NCBI GenBank assembly: GCA_018971455.1 | Contig: JAGXAV010000181.1 | Span: 1 to 5,402, forward strand | Direction: 5' to 3' | From: Rhodospirillales bacterium | GTDB taxonomy: Bacteria > Pseudomonadota > Alphaproteobacteria > Acetobacterales > Acetobacteraceae | DNA length: 5,402 nucleotides | Part shown: one piece after another, positions 1 to 5,402 of the stretch | Position numbering within the stretch: position 1 is the stretch's first letter | How the letters are laid out: the number at the start of each line of letters is the position of its first letter | Position numbers and translations under genes: made by a program | The notes under the pieces: model-generated | The model's input: only the letters and a program-made list of their open reading frames with translations | What the model was told of the DNA's origin: nothing | The model's database searches: none

Positions 1-216
1 CGTGCGCTGGCCGCCGAGATAGGCGCCGGCGGCCAGCGCGATGCCCTCTTCCTCGGTGGTCAGCACCACCGCCGCCACGTCGTTGTCGGCGTGCGCCCGC
101 GCGATCAGCCGCGCATGGCCGGCATCGGGGACATAGCCGATCTGGCGGACCCCCAGCTCCTTGAGGGCGGCATAAATGCCGTCCTGCCAGGAGACTCCCG
201 CGTTGTCCGAAACCAT
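1..216 (-). CDS. ThDP-dependent decarboxylase-type protein, N-terminal part (phosphonopyruvate/sulfopyruvate decarboxylase alpha-like); runs off the left edge
   Basis: Only the first 72 codons are in the window, from ATG at 216 leftwards. The protein begins MVSDNAGVSWQDGIYAALKE and continues with GYVPDAGHARLI (about residues 27-38) and TTEEEGIALAAGAYLGG (53-69). This is the start of a pyrimidine-binding (PYR) domain of thiamine-diphosphate enzymes. The EEEG stretch matches the HExG-type motif that carries the catalytic glutamate, which by alignment is Glu56. The PDAGH and TEEEG wording resembles proteins annotated as phosphonopyruvate decarboxylase or the alpha subunit of sulfopyruvate decarboxylase, which remove CO2 from 2-oxo acids in the cytosol. 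Start choice: a strong GGAGG lies six bases upstream. The gene is divergent from lysR and shares its 111-base control region, so it is a plausible LysR target. The domain that binds the diphosphate is outside the window, so the substrate and whether this is a one- or two-subunit enzyme stay open. Confidence 0.82.
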   Translation of the reverse strand, partial: MVSDNAGVSWQDGIYAALKELGVRQIGYVPDAGHARLIARAHADNDVAAVVLTTEEEGIALAAGAYLGGQRT

Positions 217-220
217 CCGG

Positions 221-227
221 CCCCTCC
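221..227 (-). promoter_or_regulatory. Ribosome-binding site of the ThDP enzyme gene
   Basis: On the minus strand this reads GGAGGGG. Its GGAGG core ends six bases before the ATG at 216. It is the strongest Shine-Dalgarno match in the window and fixes the start of the leftward gene. Confidence 0.75.
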
Positions 228-290
228 AGCTGTGGCGGCGCATAAGCGATGCCGGCACCTTAGCGTCCGCGCAGGGCGCATGTAATCAGC

Positions 291-319
291 TTGTTCATCA
301 AACAGATATGCCGTAATTT
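291..319 (+). promoter_or_regulatory. Possible lysR promoter (TTGTTC - 17 bp - TAATTT)
   Basis: TTGTTC at 291-296 and TAATTT at 314-319 are spaced by the optimal 17 bases, but each matches the sigma-70 consensus at only about half of its positions. Transcription from here would begin around 326-328, at or next to the lysR ATG. The -35 element lies within the T-N11-A box, so a bound LysR protein could repress its own gene. TATAGC at 320-325 is an alternative -10 element. Confidence 0.35.
292..304. promoter_or_regulatory. Putative LysR-type operator (T-N11-A box)
   Basis: The sequence is TGTT-catca-AACA, a perfect 4-base inverted repeat with a 5-base spacer. Its outer T and A are exactly 11 bases apart, the form described for LysR-family binding sites. 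It lies 23 bases before the lysR start codon and 75 bases from the start of the divergent gene. A dyad this short can occur by chance. Its position in a lysR divergent gap is what makes it credible. Confidence 0.5.
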
Positions 320-327
320 TATAGCAC

Positions 328-1272
328 ATGGATCTTCGCCAGCTCACCACCTTCCTGCACGTCGCCGAGTTGGGAAGCCTCAGCAAGGCGTCGGAGCGGC
401 TGCGAATCGCGCAACCGGCCCTCAGCCGGCAGGTCCGCCTGCTGGAGGAGGAGCTCGGCGTCCCGCTCTTCCTGCGCCACGGCCGCGGCATGACTCTGAC
501 CGCGGCGGGAGACCGGCTGCGCGCGCGGGCCAGCGGCATTCTGCGCCAGCTCGACGAGACGCGGGCGGACCTGCTCCAGGAAGCCGCGGCGGTGCGCGGC
601 AAGGTGGTGTTCGGCCTGCCGCCGACGGTGAGTGCCGTGCTCTCGACCAGGCTGATCGAGCGGGTCCTGTCCGCCTATCCGGAGGTGACGCTGCGGGTCG
701 TGCAGGCCTTCAGCGGCTACCTGCTGGACTGGCTGCAGAGCGGCGAAGTGGACCTCGCCGTGGTGTATGCCGGCCTCCCGGTGACCGGGGTCCGCCAGGC
801 GCCCCTGCTGATGGAGATGCTCCATTTCGTGACGCCCGCGGGCACCGGGCTGTCGCCCCACCAGGCCGTCCCGTTCCCCGAGATCGCCCGCGAGCGGCTC
901 GTCCTGCCCGGCCCCTCGCACGGGCTGCGGCGCCTGGTCGAGGCCGAGGCGGCGCAGCAGGGCATCATCCTGCGCGTCGCCGTGGAGGCCGATGACCTCC
1001 AGGTGCTCAAGGACCTGACGCGCAAACGCCTCGGCTCCACCGTGCTGCCGCTCGCCGCGGTGCACGCGGAGGTGGCGGTCGGGCAGCTCTGTGCGGCGCC
1101 GATCGTCGAGCCGCCGCTGTCGCGCCGGCTGTCGGTGGCGACCGCGCTGGGGCGTCCGGTGTCCAACGCGGTCGCCTGTTTCGGCCGCGAGCTGCGCGAC
1201 GAGGTCGGGGCGATGGTGCGCGAGGGCGTGTGGCTGGGGCACCTCCTGGACGGCGATAGAAAACCGGCATAG
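328..1272 (+). CDS. LysR-type transcriptional regulator
   Basis: This is a 314-residue protein, normal length for the family. The N-terminus MDLRQLTTFLHVAELGSLSKASERLRI is the typical LysR winged helix-turn-helix (about residues 1-60). The recognition region AQPALSRQVRLLEEELGVPLF spans 28-48, followed by the wing HGRGMTLTAAG (51-61). A linker helix (about 62-88) leads to the periplasmic-binding-protein-like effector domain (about 92-300), with GLPPTVS (96-102), SGEVDLAVVY (138-147) and the late VLKDLTRKRLGSTVLPLAAV segment. It is a cytosolic DNA-binding protein, probably tetrameric and responsive to a small acid. The start is certain: an in-frame TAG lies at 322-324 and the N-terminus is canonical. 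No Shine-Dalgarno sequence precedes it, so a leaderless mRNA is possible. It is divergent from the ThDP enzyme gene and 78 bases upstream of the dehydrogenase/CoA-transferase pair. Both are likely targets, but the inducer is unknown. Confidence 0.95.
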   Translation: MDLRQLTTFLHVAELGSLSKASERLRIAQPALSRQVRLLEEELGVPLFLRHGRGMTLTAAGDRLRARASGILRQLDETRADLLQEAAAVRGKVVFGLPPTVSAVLSTRLIERVLSAYPEVTLRVVQAFSGYLLDWLQSGEVDLAVVYAGLPVTGVRQAPLLMEMLHFVTPAGTGLSPHQAVPFPEIARERLVLPGPSHGLRRLVEAEAAQQGIILRVAVEADDLQVLKDLTRKRLGSTVLPLAAVHAEVAVGQLCAAPIVEPPLSRRLSVATALGRPVSNAVACFGRELRDEVGAMVREGVWLGHLLDGDRKPA

Positions 1273-1282
1273 CGGACTCGCC

Positions 1283-1298
1283 GGGAATGTAGTTTCCC
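1283..1298. repeat. Short inverted repeat in the lysR-dehydrogenase gap
   Basis: GGGAA (1283-1287) and TTCCC (1294-1298) are perfect complements around a 6-base spacer, starting 10 bases after the lysR stop codon. There is no T-run after it, so it is a poor intrinsic terminator. It could be an operator for the downstream pair, a weak hairpin, or chance. The rest of the 78-base gap shows no clear promoter. Confidence 0.25.
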
Positions 1299-1339
1299 TC
1301 GCACGGCCGGACGGGCAGACTGGCCGCGTTTCCGCAGCC

Positions 1340-1343
1340 GAGG
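1340..1343 (+). promoter_or_regulatory. Ribosome-binding site of the acyl-CoA dehydrogenase gene
   Basis: GAGG lies seven bases before the ATG at 1351. It supports that start, which also gives the expected N-terminus for the family. Confidence 0.5.
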
Positions 1344-1350
1344 TTGCCTC

Positions 1351-2496
1351 ATGGACCATTCCGAAATTCGTGACGAAGTGAAAAAGCTCTGCGCCCGCTT
1401 TCCCGGCGAGTACTGGCGCAAGCTCGATGCCGTGCGCGGCTATCCGACCGAGTTCGTCACCGCGCTGACCGAGGCGGGCTACCTCGGCGCGCTGATCCCC
1501 GAAGAGTTCGGCGGCGCCGGCCTGCCGCTTTCGGCGGCCGCGGCGATTCTGGAGACGGTCCATTCCAGCGGCTGCAACGGCGCGGCCTGCCACGCCCAGA
1601 TGTACATCATGGGCACCATCCTGCGGCACGGCTCGGCCGCCCAGAAGCAGCTCTACCTGCCCAGAATCGCCAGCGGCGCGGCGCGGCTGCAGGCCTTCGG
1701 CGTCACCGAGCCGACCAGCGGCACCGATACCACCAGCCTGCGCACCACCGCGCGGCGCGAGGGCGACCATTACGTGGTCAATGGCCAGAAGATCTGGACC
1801 AGCCGGGCCGAGCATTCCGACCTCATGCTGCTGCTCGCCCGCACCACGCCGCGCGACCAGGTGGCGCGCAAGACCGAGGGGCTCTCCACCTTCATCGTGG
1901 ACATGAACGCGGTGCTCGGAAACGGACTGACCATCCGGCCGATCCGCACCATGATGAACCACAACAGCTGCGAGGTGTTCTTCGACAACATGAAGGTGCC
2001 GGCGGAGAACCTGGTCGGCGCCGAGGGCCGCGGCTTCCGCTATATCCTCGACGGCATGAACGCCGAGCGGCTGCTGATCGCCGCCGAGAGCATCGGCGAC
2101 GCCAAATGGTTCACCACCAGGTCCACCGCCTATGCCAATGAGCGGCGCGTCTTCAACCGTCCGATCGGCCAGAACCAGGGCGTGCAGTTTCCCATCGCGC
2201 GGGCCTATGCGCAGATGCGCGCTGCCGAATTGATGGTGCGCGAGGGATTGCGGAAATTCGATGCCGGCGAAGCCTGCGGCGAGGAGGCCAACATGGCCAA
2301 GATGCTCGCAGCCGAGGCCTCGTGGGCGGCGGCGGAGGCCTGCGTGCAGACCCATGGCGGCTTCGGCTTCGCCGAGGAGTACGACGTCGAGCGCAAGTTC
2401 CGCGAGGCGCGGCTCTACCAGGTGGCGCCGATCAGCACCAATCTCGTGTTGTCCTACATCGCCGAGCATGTGCTCGGCCTGCCGCGGAGCTACTGA
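1351..2496 (+). CDS. Acyl-CoA dehydrogenase family flavoprotein
   Basis: This 381-residue protein has normal acyl-CoA dehydrogenase length. It would oxidise an acyl-CoA to the 2,3-enoyl-CoA with FAD, passing electrons to electron-transfer flavoprotein. The order is an N-terminal helical domain (about 1-115, with LIPEEFGGAGLPL at 48-60), a central beta domain starting at FGVTEPTSGTD (116-126), VNGQKIWTSRA (143-153), and a C-terminal helical domain with RPIGQNQGVQFPIA (270-283) and QTHGGFGFAEEYDVERKFRE (333-352). The usual catalytic Glu of the medium- and short-chain enzymes (YQIYEGT motif) is replaced by Pro360 in YQVAPIST. Glu239 in MNAERLLIA sits where isovaleryl-CoA dehydrogenase has its base, so activity is probably retained. 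As I recall, the APIST ending recurs in a broad uncharacterised proteobacterial subgroup. The gene is followed after one base by the CoA-transferase start, which implies an operon and translational coupling. Chain length and substrate are unknown. Confidence 0.95.
   Translation: MDHSEIRDEVKKLCARFPGEYWRKLDAVRGYPTEFVTALTEAGYLGALIPEEFGGAGLPLSAAAAILETVHSSGCNGAACHAQMYIMGTILRHGSAAQKQLYLPRIASGAARLQAFGVTEPTSGTDTTSLRTTARREGDHYVVNGQKIWTSRAEHSDLMLLLARTTPRDQVARKTEGLSTFIVDMNAVLGNGLTIRPIRTMMNHNSCEVFFDNMKVPAENLVGAEGRGFRYILDGMNAERLLIAAESIGDAKWFTTRSTAYANERRVFNRPIGQNQGVQFPIARAYAQMRAAELMVREGLRKFDAGEACGEEANMAKMLAAEASWAAAEACVQTHGGFGFAEEYDVERKFREARLYQVAPISTNLVLSYIAEHVLGLPRSY
2486..2489 (+). promoter_or_regulatory. 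Ribosome-binding site of the CoA-transferase gene, inside the dehydrogenase gene
   Basis: GGAG lies eight bases before the ATG at 2498, within the last codons of the dehydrogenase. It decides between this ATG and an open frame reaching back to 2261. The residues before 2498 have no CoA-transferase character. Confidence 0.6.
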
Positions 2497-2497
2497 C

Positions 2498-3622
2498 ATG
2501 GGATTGCCGCTCGAGGGCCTGCTCGTCGTCTCGCTGGAGCAGGCGGTCGCCGCGCCCTATTGCAGCTCGCGCCTGGCCGATGCCGGCGCGCGCGTCATCA
2601 AGATCGAGCGGGCGGAGGGCGATTTCGCGCGCGGCTATGATTCGGTGGCGCATGGGCAATCGAGCTATTTCGTCTGGCTCAATCGCGGCAAACAGAGCCT
2701 GGTGGCCGACATCAAGAACCCCGAGGACGCGGCCCTGCTGCGGCGGATCATCGGGCGGGCGGATGTCTACATCCAGAACCTCGCACCCAGGGCCGCTGAG
2801 CGCGCCGGGCTCGGCACGGCGGCGATGCGCGCGGCCAATCCGCGCCTGGTCACCGCCGATATCAGCGGCTACGGGGATACCGGGCCGTACGCGGAGATGA
2901 AGGCCTACGACCTTCTGGTGCAGGCCGAGACCGGCATCACCACCATCAACGGCCATCCCGCGGGGCCCGGCCGCATCGGCGTGTCGGCGTGCGACATCGC
3001 CTGCGGCATGGCCGCCCATGCCGGCGTGCTGGAGGCGCTGGTCGGACGCGGGGTGAGCGGGAAGGGCACGGGCGTCAAGGTCAGCCTGTTCGACGGCATG
3101 GCCGACTGGATGAACGTGCCGCTGATGTTCCTGGAGGGCACCGGCCGCGCACCGCAACGCATGGGCCTCGCCCACCCCTCGATCTGTCCCTACGGCGCGT
3201 TCGAGACGGCGGACGGCAAGCTCATCCTCATCAGCATCCAGAACGAGCGGGAATGGGCGCAGTTCTGTGCCGGCTTCATGCTCGATCCTGCCCTGCCGCA
3301 GCGCCCGGGGTTCGAGGTCAATGCCAGCCGCATCGCCAATCGCGCGGAGGTCGATGCTTATGTCGCCGGCGTCTTCAAGGCGCTCACCGCCGAGGCCGCG
3401 GCGGCGCGGCTGCGGGCGGCCAACACCGCCTATGGCTTCGTCAACGACGTGGCGGGGCTGGCGCACCATCCCGCCTTGCGCCGCCAATCCGTCGAGACGC
3501 CCGCCGGACCGGTCTCGCTCATCGCGCCGCCGGTCCTGCCGGTGGACGGGCCGCGTGCGCTCGGTCCGGTGCCGGCGCTCGGCGCCCACTCGGCCCTGAT
3601 TCGTCAGGAATTCGCCGCCTGA
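2498..3622 (+). CDS. Class III (CaiB/BaiF family) CoA-transferase
   Basis: The product has 374 residues, typical for the family. It would move CoA from a donor thioester to a carboxylic acid through an aspartyl-CoA anhydride, in the cytosol as an interlocked dimer. The N-terminus LEGLLVVSLEQAVAAPYCSS and ARVIKIERAEGDFAR (31-45) are family hallmarks, followed by LNRGKQSLVADIKNPED (61-77), DVYIQNLAP (89-97) and DISGYGDTGPY (121-131). The catalytic Asp is most likely Asp166 in SACDIACGMAAHAGVLEAL. HPSICPYGAFETADG (226-240) and SIQNEREW (246-253) are conserved late motifs. The last of these and NLAP recall CoA-transferases acting on short dicarboxylic acids such as mesaconate, a weak hint only. 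It starts one base after the dehydrogenase stop, so the two probably act in sequence. The 3' end overlaps the convergent transporter gene by 19 bases. An alternative start upstream is possible in frame but not supported. Confidence 0.95.
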   Translation: MGLPLEGLLVVSLEQAVAAPYCSSRLADAGARVIKIERAEGDFARGYDSVAHGQSSYFVWLNRGKQSLVADIKNPEDAALLRRIIGRADVYIQNLAPRAAERAGLGTAAMRAANPRLVTADISGYGDTGPYAEMKAYDLLVQAETGITTINGHPAGPGRIGVSACDIACGMAAHAGVLEALVGRGVSGKGTGVKVSLFDGMADWMNVPLMFLEGTGRAPQRMGLAHPSICPYGAFETADGKLILISIQNEREWAQFCAGFMLDPALPQRPGFEVNASRIANRAEVDAYVAGVFKALTAEAAAARLRAANTAYGFVNDVAGLAHHPALRRQSVETPAGPVSLIAPPVLPVDGPRALGPVPALGAHSALIRQEFAA

Positions 3623-4854
3623 GGATCGACGTCGCGAAAGCTGCGCCCGTAGATCCAGATGTAGCCGCCCTGGAAGGCGGCGCCGAGCAGGAAGGGCAGC
3701 GCGAGGAGGCCGTCGGCGAAGAGGAGGCCGGCCAGGAGCGGGCCGACGGCGCGGGGGATCTGCATTGAGATGTTGGCCATGCTGGCGGCGAAACCGCGGC
3801 GGCTTGAGCGCACGATGCTGACGCTCAGGGCGCTGCGGGCGCCGGTGGTGCCGCGGTTGAACACCGAACGGGCCGTGTAGAGCAGCGCGGCCAGCATGAA
3901 GCTCGGGGCGAAGGGCAGGGCGAGCCGCAGCACCAGCCCGGCCAGCCGCATCACCTCCACCGCGCGCACCATGCCGCACGCGCGCGCCGCCCGGCCCGCC
4001 AGCAGTGAGGCCATGCCCGTCAGGACGAAGGAGATCGCCATCAAGGGGCCGATCAACTCCGGGCCTTTGCCGAAGCGCACCGCGAACCAGTAGGAGATCA
4101 GCGGGCCGGTGAGCCCGATGCCGATGCCGTTCAGTGCGTTGGCGAGTGCCAGGCGGCGCATGCGCGCATTTTCCCGGCGCCGCGTTTCCCGTTCTTCGGC
4201 GATCGGCGGCGCGGCCGCGCGCGCCGTCGGCATCTGGTCACGGGCCGGCAGCAGCATGGCAAAACAGGCCAGCGAGCAGAGCAGGGCCAAGAGGAAAAGC
4301 GGCCGGTAGGCCAGGGCGCCGGGCAGTGCTGCGGCGAACCAGCCGGGCGAGGCCGCGAGCACAGCGCCGACCCCCATCCCGGCGAACCCGCCGGCGGCGT
4401 TGATGCTGTAGACCTGCCCGCGCGCATGGGTCGGCACGTTCTGCGCCAGCCACGCCATTTCCACCGGTGCGAAAGGCCCGGCCGCGCCATTGCCGCCACG
4501 CCCGAAGCCGCCGACGATGCCGGCAATGCCGACCACCCAGGCATTGGCCGAGAGCAGCGCTCCGAGACAGGCCAGCGCCTGCACCAGCTCGTAGCCAAGC
4601 AGGAAGCCGCGCCGCCCGATGCGGTCGCTCAGCGGCCCGACCAGCAATGTCAGGACGGCGCCGACGAGCAGCGCGACGCTCAGAACCAGGCTGATCTGCG
4701 GGGCCGACCAGCGCAGGGCATGCAGGTAGAGCGCGAAATCCACCACCATCGCGCCCTGGCCGATGCTGCGAACCACGCGGGCCGCCAGCAGCCAGCGCGT
4801 CGTCGCAGCCCCCTCGGCAAGCCTGGCGGTCGGGGTTTCGGGTGAGGGTGCCAT
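3604..4854 (-). CDS. Major facilitator superfamily transporter
   Basis: This is a 416-residue, strongly hydrophobic inner-membrane protein with about 12 predicted helices. Approximate residues are 22-46, 54-74, 83-103, 105-130, 148-168, 184-203, a basic cytoplasmic loop at 204-234, then 235-258, 268-288, 299-315, 318-335 and 355-403 for the last pair. The MFS signature loop between helices 2 and 3 is clear: GPLSDRIGRR at 73-82. Helix 4 is unusually glycine-rich (GIVGGFGRGGNGAAG, 112-126). The only ATG before helix 1 is at 4854. It has no recognisable Shine-Dalgarno sequence, and no ATG, GTG or TTG occurs between it and the in-frame cysH stop at 4900-4902. It lies 45 bases downstream of cysH on the same strand and may be co-transcribed and translated by reinitiation. 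Solute and direction of transport cannot be read. Efflux or uptake of a small organic molecule are both open. Confidence 0.92.
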   Translation of the reverse strand: MAPSPETPTARLAEGAATTRWLLAARVVRSIGQGAMVVDFALYLHALRWSAPQISLVLSVALLVGAVLTLLVGPLSDRIGRRGFLLGYELVQALACLGALLSANAWVVGIAGIVGGFGRGGNGAAGPFAPVEMAWLAQNVPTHARGQVYSINAAGGFAGMGVGAVLAASPGWFAAALPGALAYRPLFLLALLCSLACFAMLLPARDQMPTARAAAPPIAEERETRRRENARMRRLALANALNGIGIGLTGPLISYWFAVRFGKGPELIGPLMAISFVLTGMASLLAGRAARACGMVRAVEVMRLAGLVLRLALPFAPSFMLAALLYTARSVFNRGTTGARSALSVSIVRSSRRGFAASMANISMQIPRAVGPLLAGLLFADGLLALPFLLGAAFQGGYIWIYGRSFRDVDPQAANS

Positions 4855-4899
4855 CGGGGTCAGTGTACGGTCTGGCCCGGCGCGCAGAAAGGTGGCGCC
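4855..4899 (-). other. Short gap between cysH and the transporter gene
   Basis: These 45 bases contain no convincing hairpin with a T-run, no clear promoter and no Shine-Dalgarno sequence for the transporter. This is compatible with read-through transcription from cysH. The frame of both genes is the same across the gap, with the cysH TGA as the only intervening stop. Confidence 0.5.
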
Positions 4900-5402
4900 T
4901 CAACGCGGCAGCCCTGCGTGCGCCAGGTCGTGCCGGCGGTGGATGCCGCACTCGGTCTTGCTGTTGCCGGCCCATCTCCCGCTGCGCGGGTCCTCGCCCG
5001 CGGTGACGGCCCTCGTGCAGGGGGCGCACCCGATCGAGGGATAGCCGGCCAGGCTGAGCGGATGGCGCGGCAGGTTGCGGCGGCGCATCTCCGCCTCGAT
5101 CATCGCGGCCGTCCAGGCCGCGAGCGGGTTGAGCTTGACCCGCTCCTCCTCGATCTCGATCGGCGGGATGTCGGCCCGGCTGGCGGATTGGTGCCGCTTG
5201 CGCCCGCTGACCCACGCGGCGAAAGGCGACAGCGCCCGCGCGAGCGGGGCGACCTTGCGCATGGCGCAGCACGCATCGGCGTCGCGCGCATGGAGCCGCG
5301 AATCGGCATCGTGCGCGGCCAGCAGCGCGGCCTCGCCGCGAATGTCGCGCACGTCGCGCAGGCCGAGCCGGTCCGCGAGCCGCCGCCGATAGGCGAGCGT
5401 CG
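4900..5402 (-). CDS. cysH: Phosphoadenylyl/adenylyl-sulfate reductase (APS reductase type), C-terminal part; 5' end beyond the right edge
   Basis: The last 166 residues are visible, reading TLAYRRRLADRLGL at the window edge. CysH reduces activated sulfate to sulfite with thioredoxin in assimilatory sulfate reduction, in the cytosol. The visible part carries all four [4Fe-4S] ligand cysteines of the APS-reducing type: adjacent Cys44-Cys45 in DACCAMRKVAPL and Cys125/Cys128 in GCAPCTR (numbering from the first visible residue). The catalytic Cys151 lies in the C-terminal KTECGIH motif. The substrate-binding GRKRHQSASRADIP segment (66-79) is also intact. Cluster-containing enzymes usually prefer APS over PAPS. 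The tail after KTECGIH is 12 residues and ends at TGA 4902-4900. Any apparent start near 5352 is only an internal GTG valine, since homology continues to the edge. Downstream, after 45 bases, comes the transporter gene on the same strand. Confidence 0.95.
   Translation of the reverse strand, partial: TLAYRRRLADRLGLRDVRDIRGEAALLAAHDADSRLHARDADACCAMRKVAPLARALSPFAAWVSGRKRHQSASRADIPPIEIEEERVKLNPLAAWTAAMIEAEMRRRNLPRHPLSLAGYPSIGCAPCTRAVTAGEDPRSGRWAGNSKTECGIHRRHDLAHAGLPR

Larger units (their letters stand above)
217..327. promoter_or_regulatory. Divergent control region between the ThDP enzyme gene and lysR
   Basis: This 111-base gap separates two genes that start in opposite directions. The part near lysR (about 280-327) is clearly richer in A and T than the surrounding DNA, as expected for promoters. 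It contains a T-N11-A dyad (292-304) and a possible lysR promoter (291-319), listed separately. A weaker dyad, TAAG (243-246) with CTTA (259-262), lies nearer the leftward gene. I could not pick a convincing -35/-10 pair for the leftward gene. LysR-type regulators commonly sit divergent from a target and control both directions from such a gap, so that arrangement is inferred here. Confidence 0.65.

Noticed and set aside
1304..1326. CGGCC (1304-1308) and GGCCG (1322-1326) as a hairpin terminator after lysR
   Set aside because: It has a 5-base stem, a 13-base loop and no T-run. Such GC pairs are common by chance in this composition.
2261..2497. N-terminal extension of the CoA-transferase to an ATG at 2261
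   Set aside because: The added 79 residues lie inside the dehydrogenase gene, are Arg/Pro/Ser-rich and have no family similarity. The ATG at 2498 has a GGAG and gives the standard N-terminus.
319..2499. A 726-codon open frame on the minus strand, antisense to lysR and the dehydrogenase
   Set aside because: It covers two well-recognised genes and the gap between them, shows no recognisable domain, and is rich in His, Arg, Gly and Ala. Long antisense frames without stops are expected in high-GC coding DNA.
2432..3979. A 515-codon minus-strand open frame across the CoA-transferase and the end of the transporter gene
   Set aside because: It is a low-complexity Arg/Gly/Ala-rich translation with no domain, lying over two genes with clear family motifs in other frames.
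4238..5272. A 344-codon minus-strand open frame spanning the junction of cysH and the transporter gene
   Set aside because: It is a frame-shifted shadow of both genes. The true frames show intact CysH cysteine motifs and MFS helices.
5350..5352. GTG as the start of the minus-strand cysH frame
   Set aside because: The frame stays open to the window edge, and the residues before it (LAYRRRLADRLGLRD) match CysH, so this codon is an internal valine and the gene is simply cut by the window.

Overview
The window comes from a high-GC Gram-negative bacterium. Coding regions are dense, third codon positions are mostly G or C, and gaps are short. The gene families (a LysR regulator, a class III CoA-transferase, an acyl-CoA dehydrogenase, and an APS-type CysH with an iron-sulfur cluster) fit an Alpha- or Betaproteobacterium. 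The sequence alone does not decide which. No RNA gene, mobile element, CRISPR array or long repeat is visible.

Left part (1-1272): the 5' end of a thiamine-diphosphate-dependent decarboxylase-type gene runs leftward off the window, from an ATG at 216. A LysR-type regulator runs rightward from 328. The divergent gap (217-327) becomes AT-rich towards lysR. It holds a perfect T-N11-A dyad of the kind LysR proteins bind, which overlaps a possible lysR promoter. lysR has no ribosome-binding site, and its mRNA may be leaderless.

Middle part (1351-3622): an acyl-CoA dehydrogenase and a class III (CaiB/BaiF) CoA-transferase lie on the plus strand with one base between them, so they are almost certainly co-transcribed and translationally coupled. 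A natural reading is that the transferase activates a carboxylic acid to its CoA thioester and the dehydrogenase oxidises it, under control of the adjacent LysR protein. The substrate cannot be read from the sequence. The dehydrogenase has Pro at the usual C-terminal catalytic Glu position, but has a Glu where isovaleryl-CoA dehydrogenase carries its base.

Right part (3604-5402), all on the minus strand: the C-terminal part of cysH (assimilatory sulfate reduction) enters from the right edge. After a 45-base gap comes a 12-helix major facilitator transporter. The transporter gene runs tail-to-tail into the CoA-transferase gene, and their last 19 bases overlap, so no intergenic terminator separates the two convergent units.

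Nothing here is a clearly new kind of system. The most useful leads are the uncharacterised acid-catabolism locus with its LysR control region, the relocated catalytic base, and the cysH-transporter pairing.
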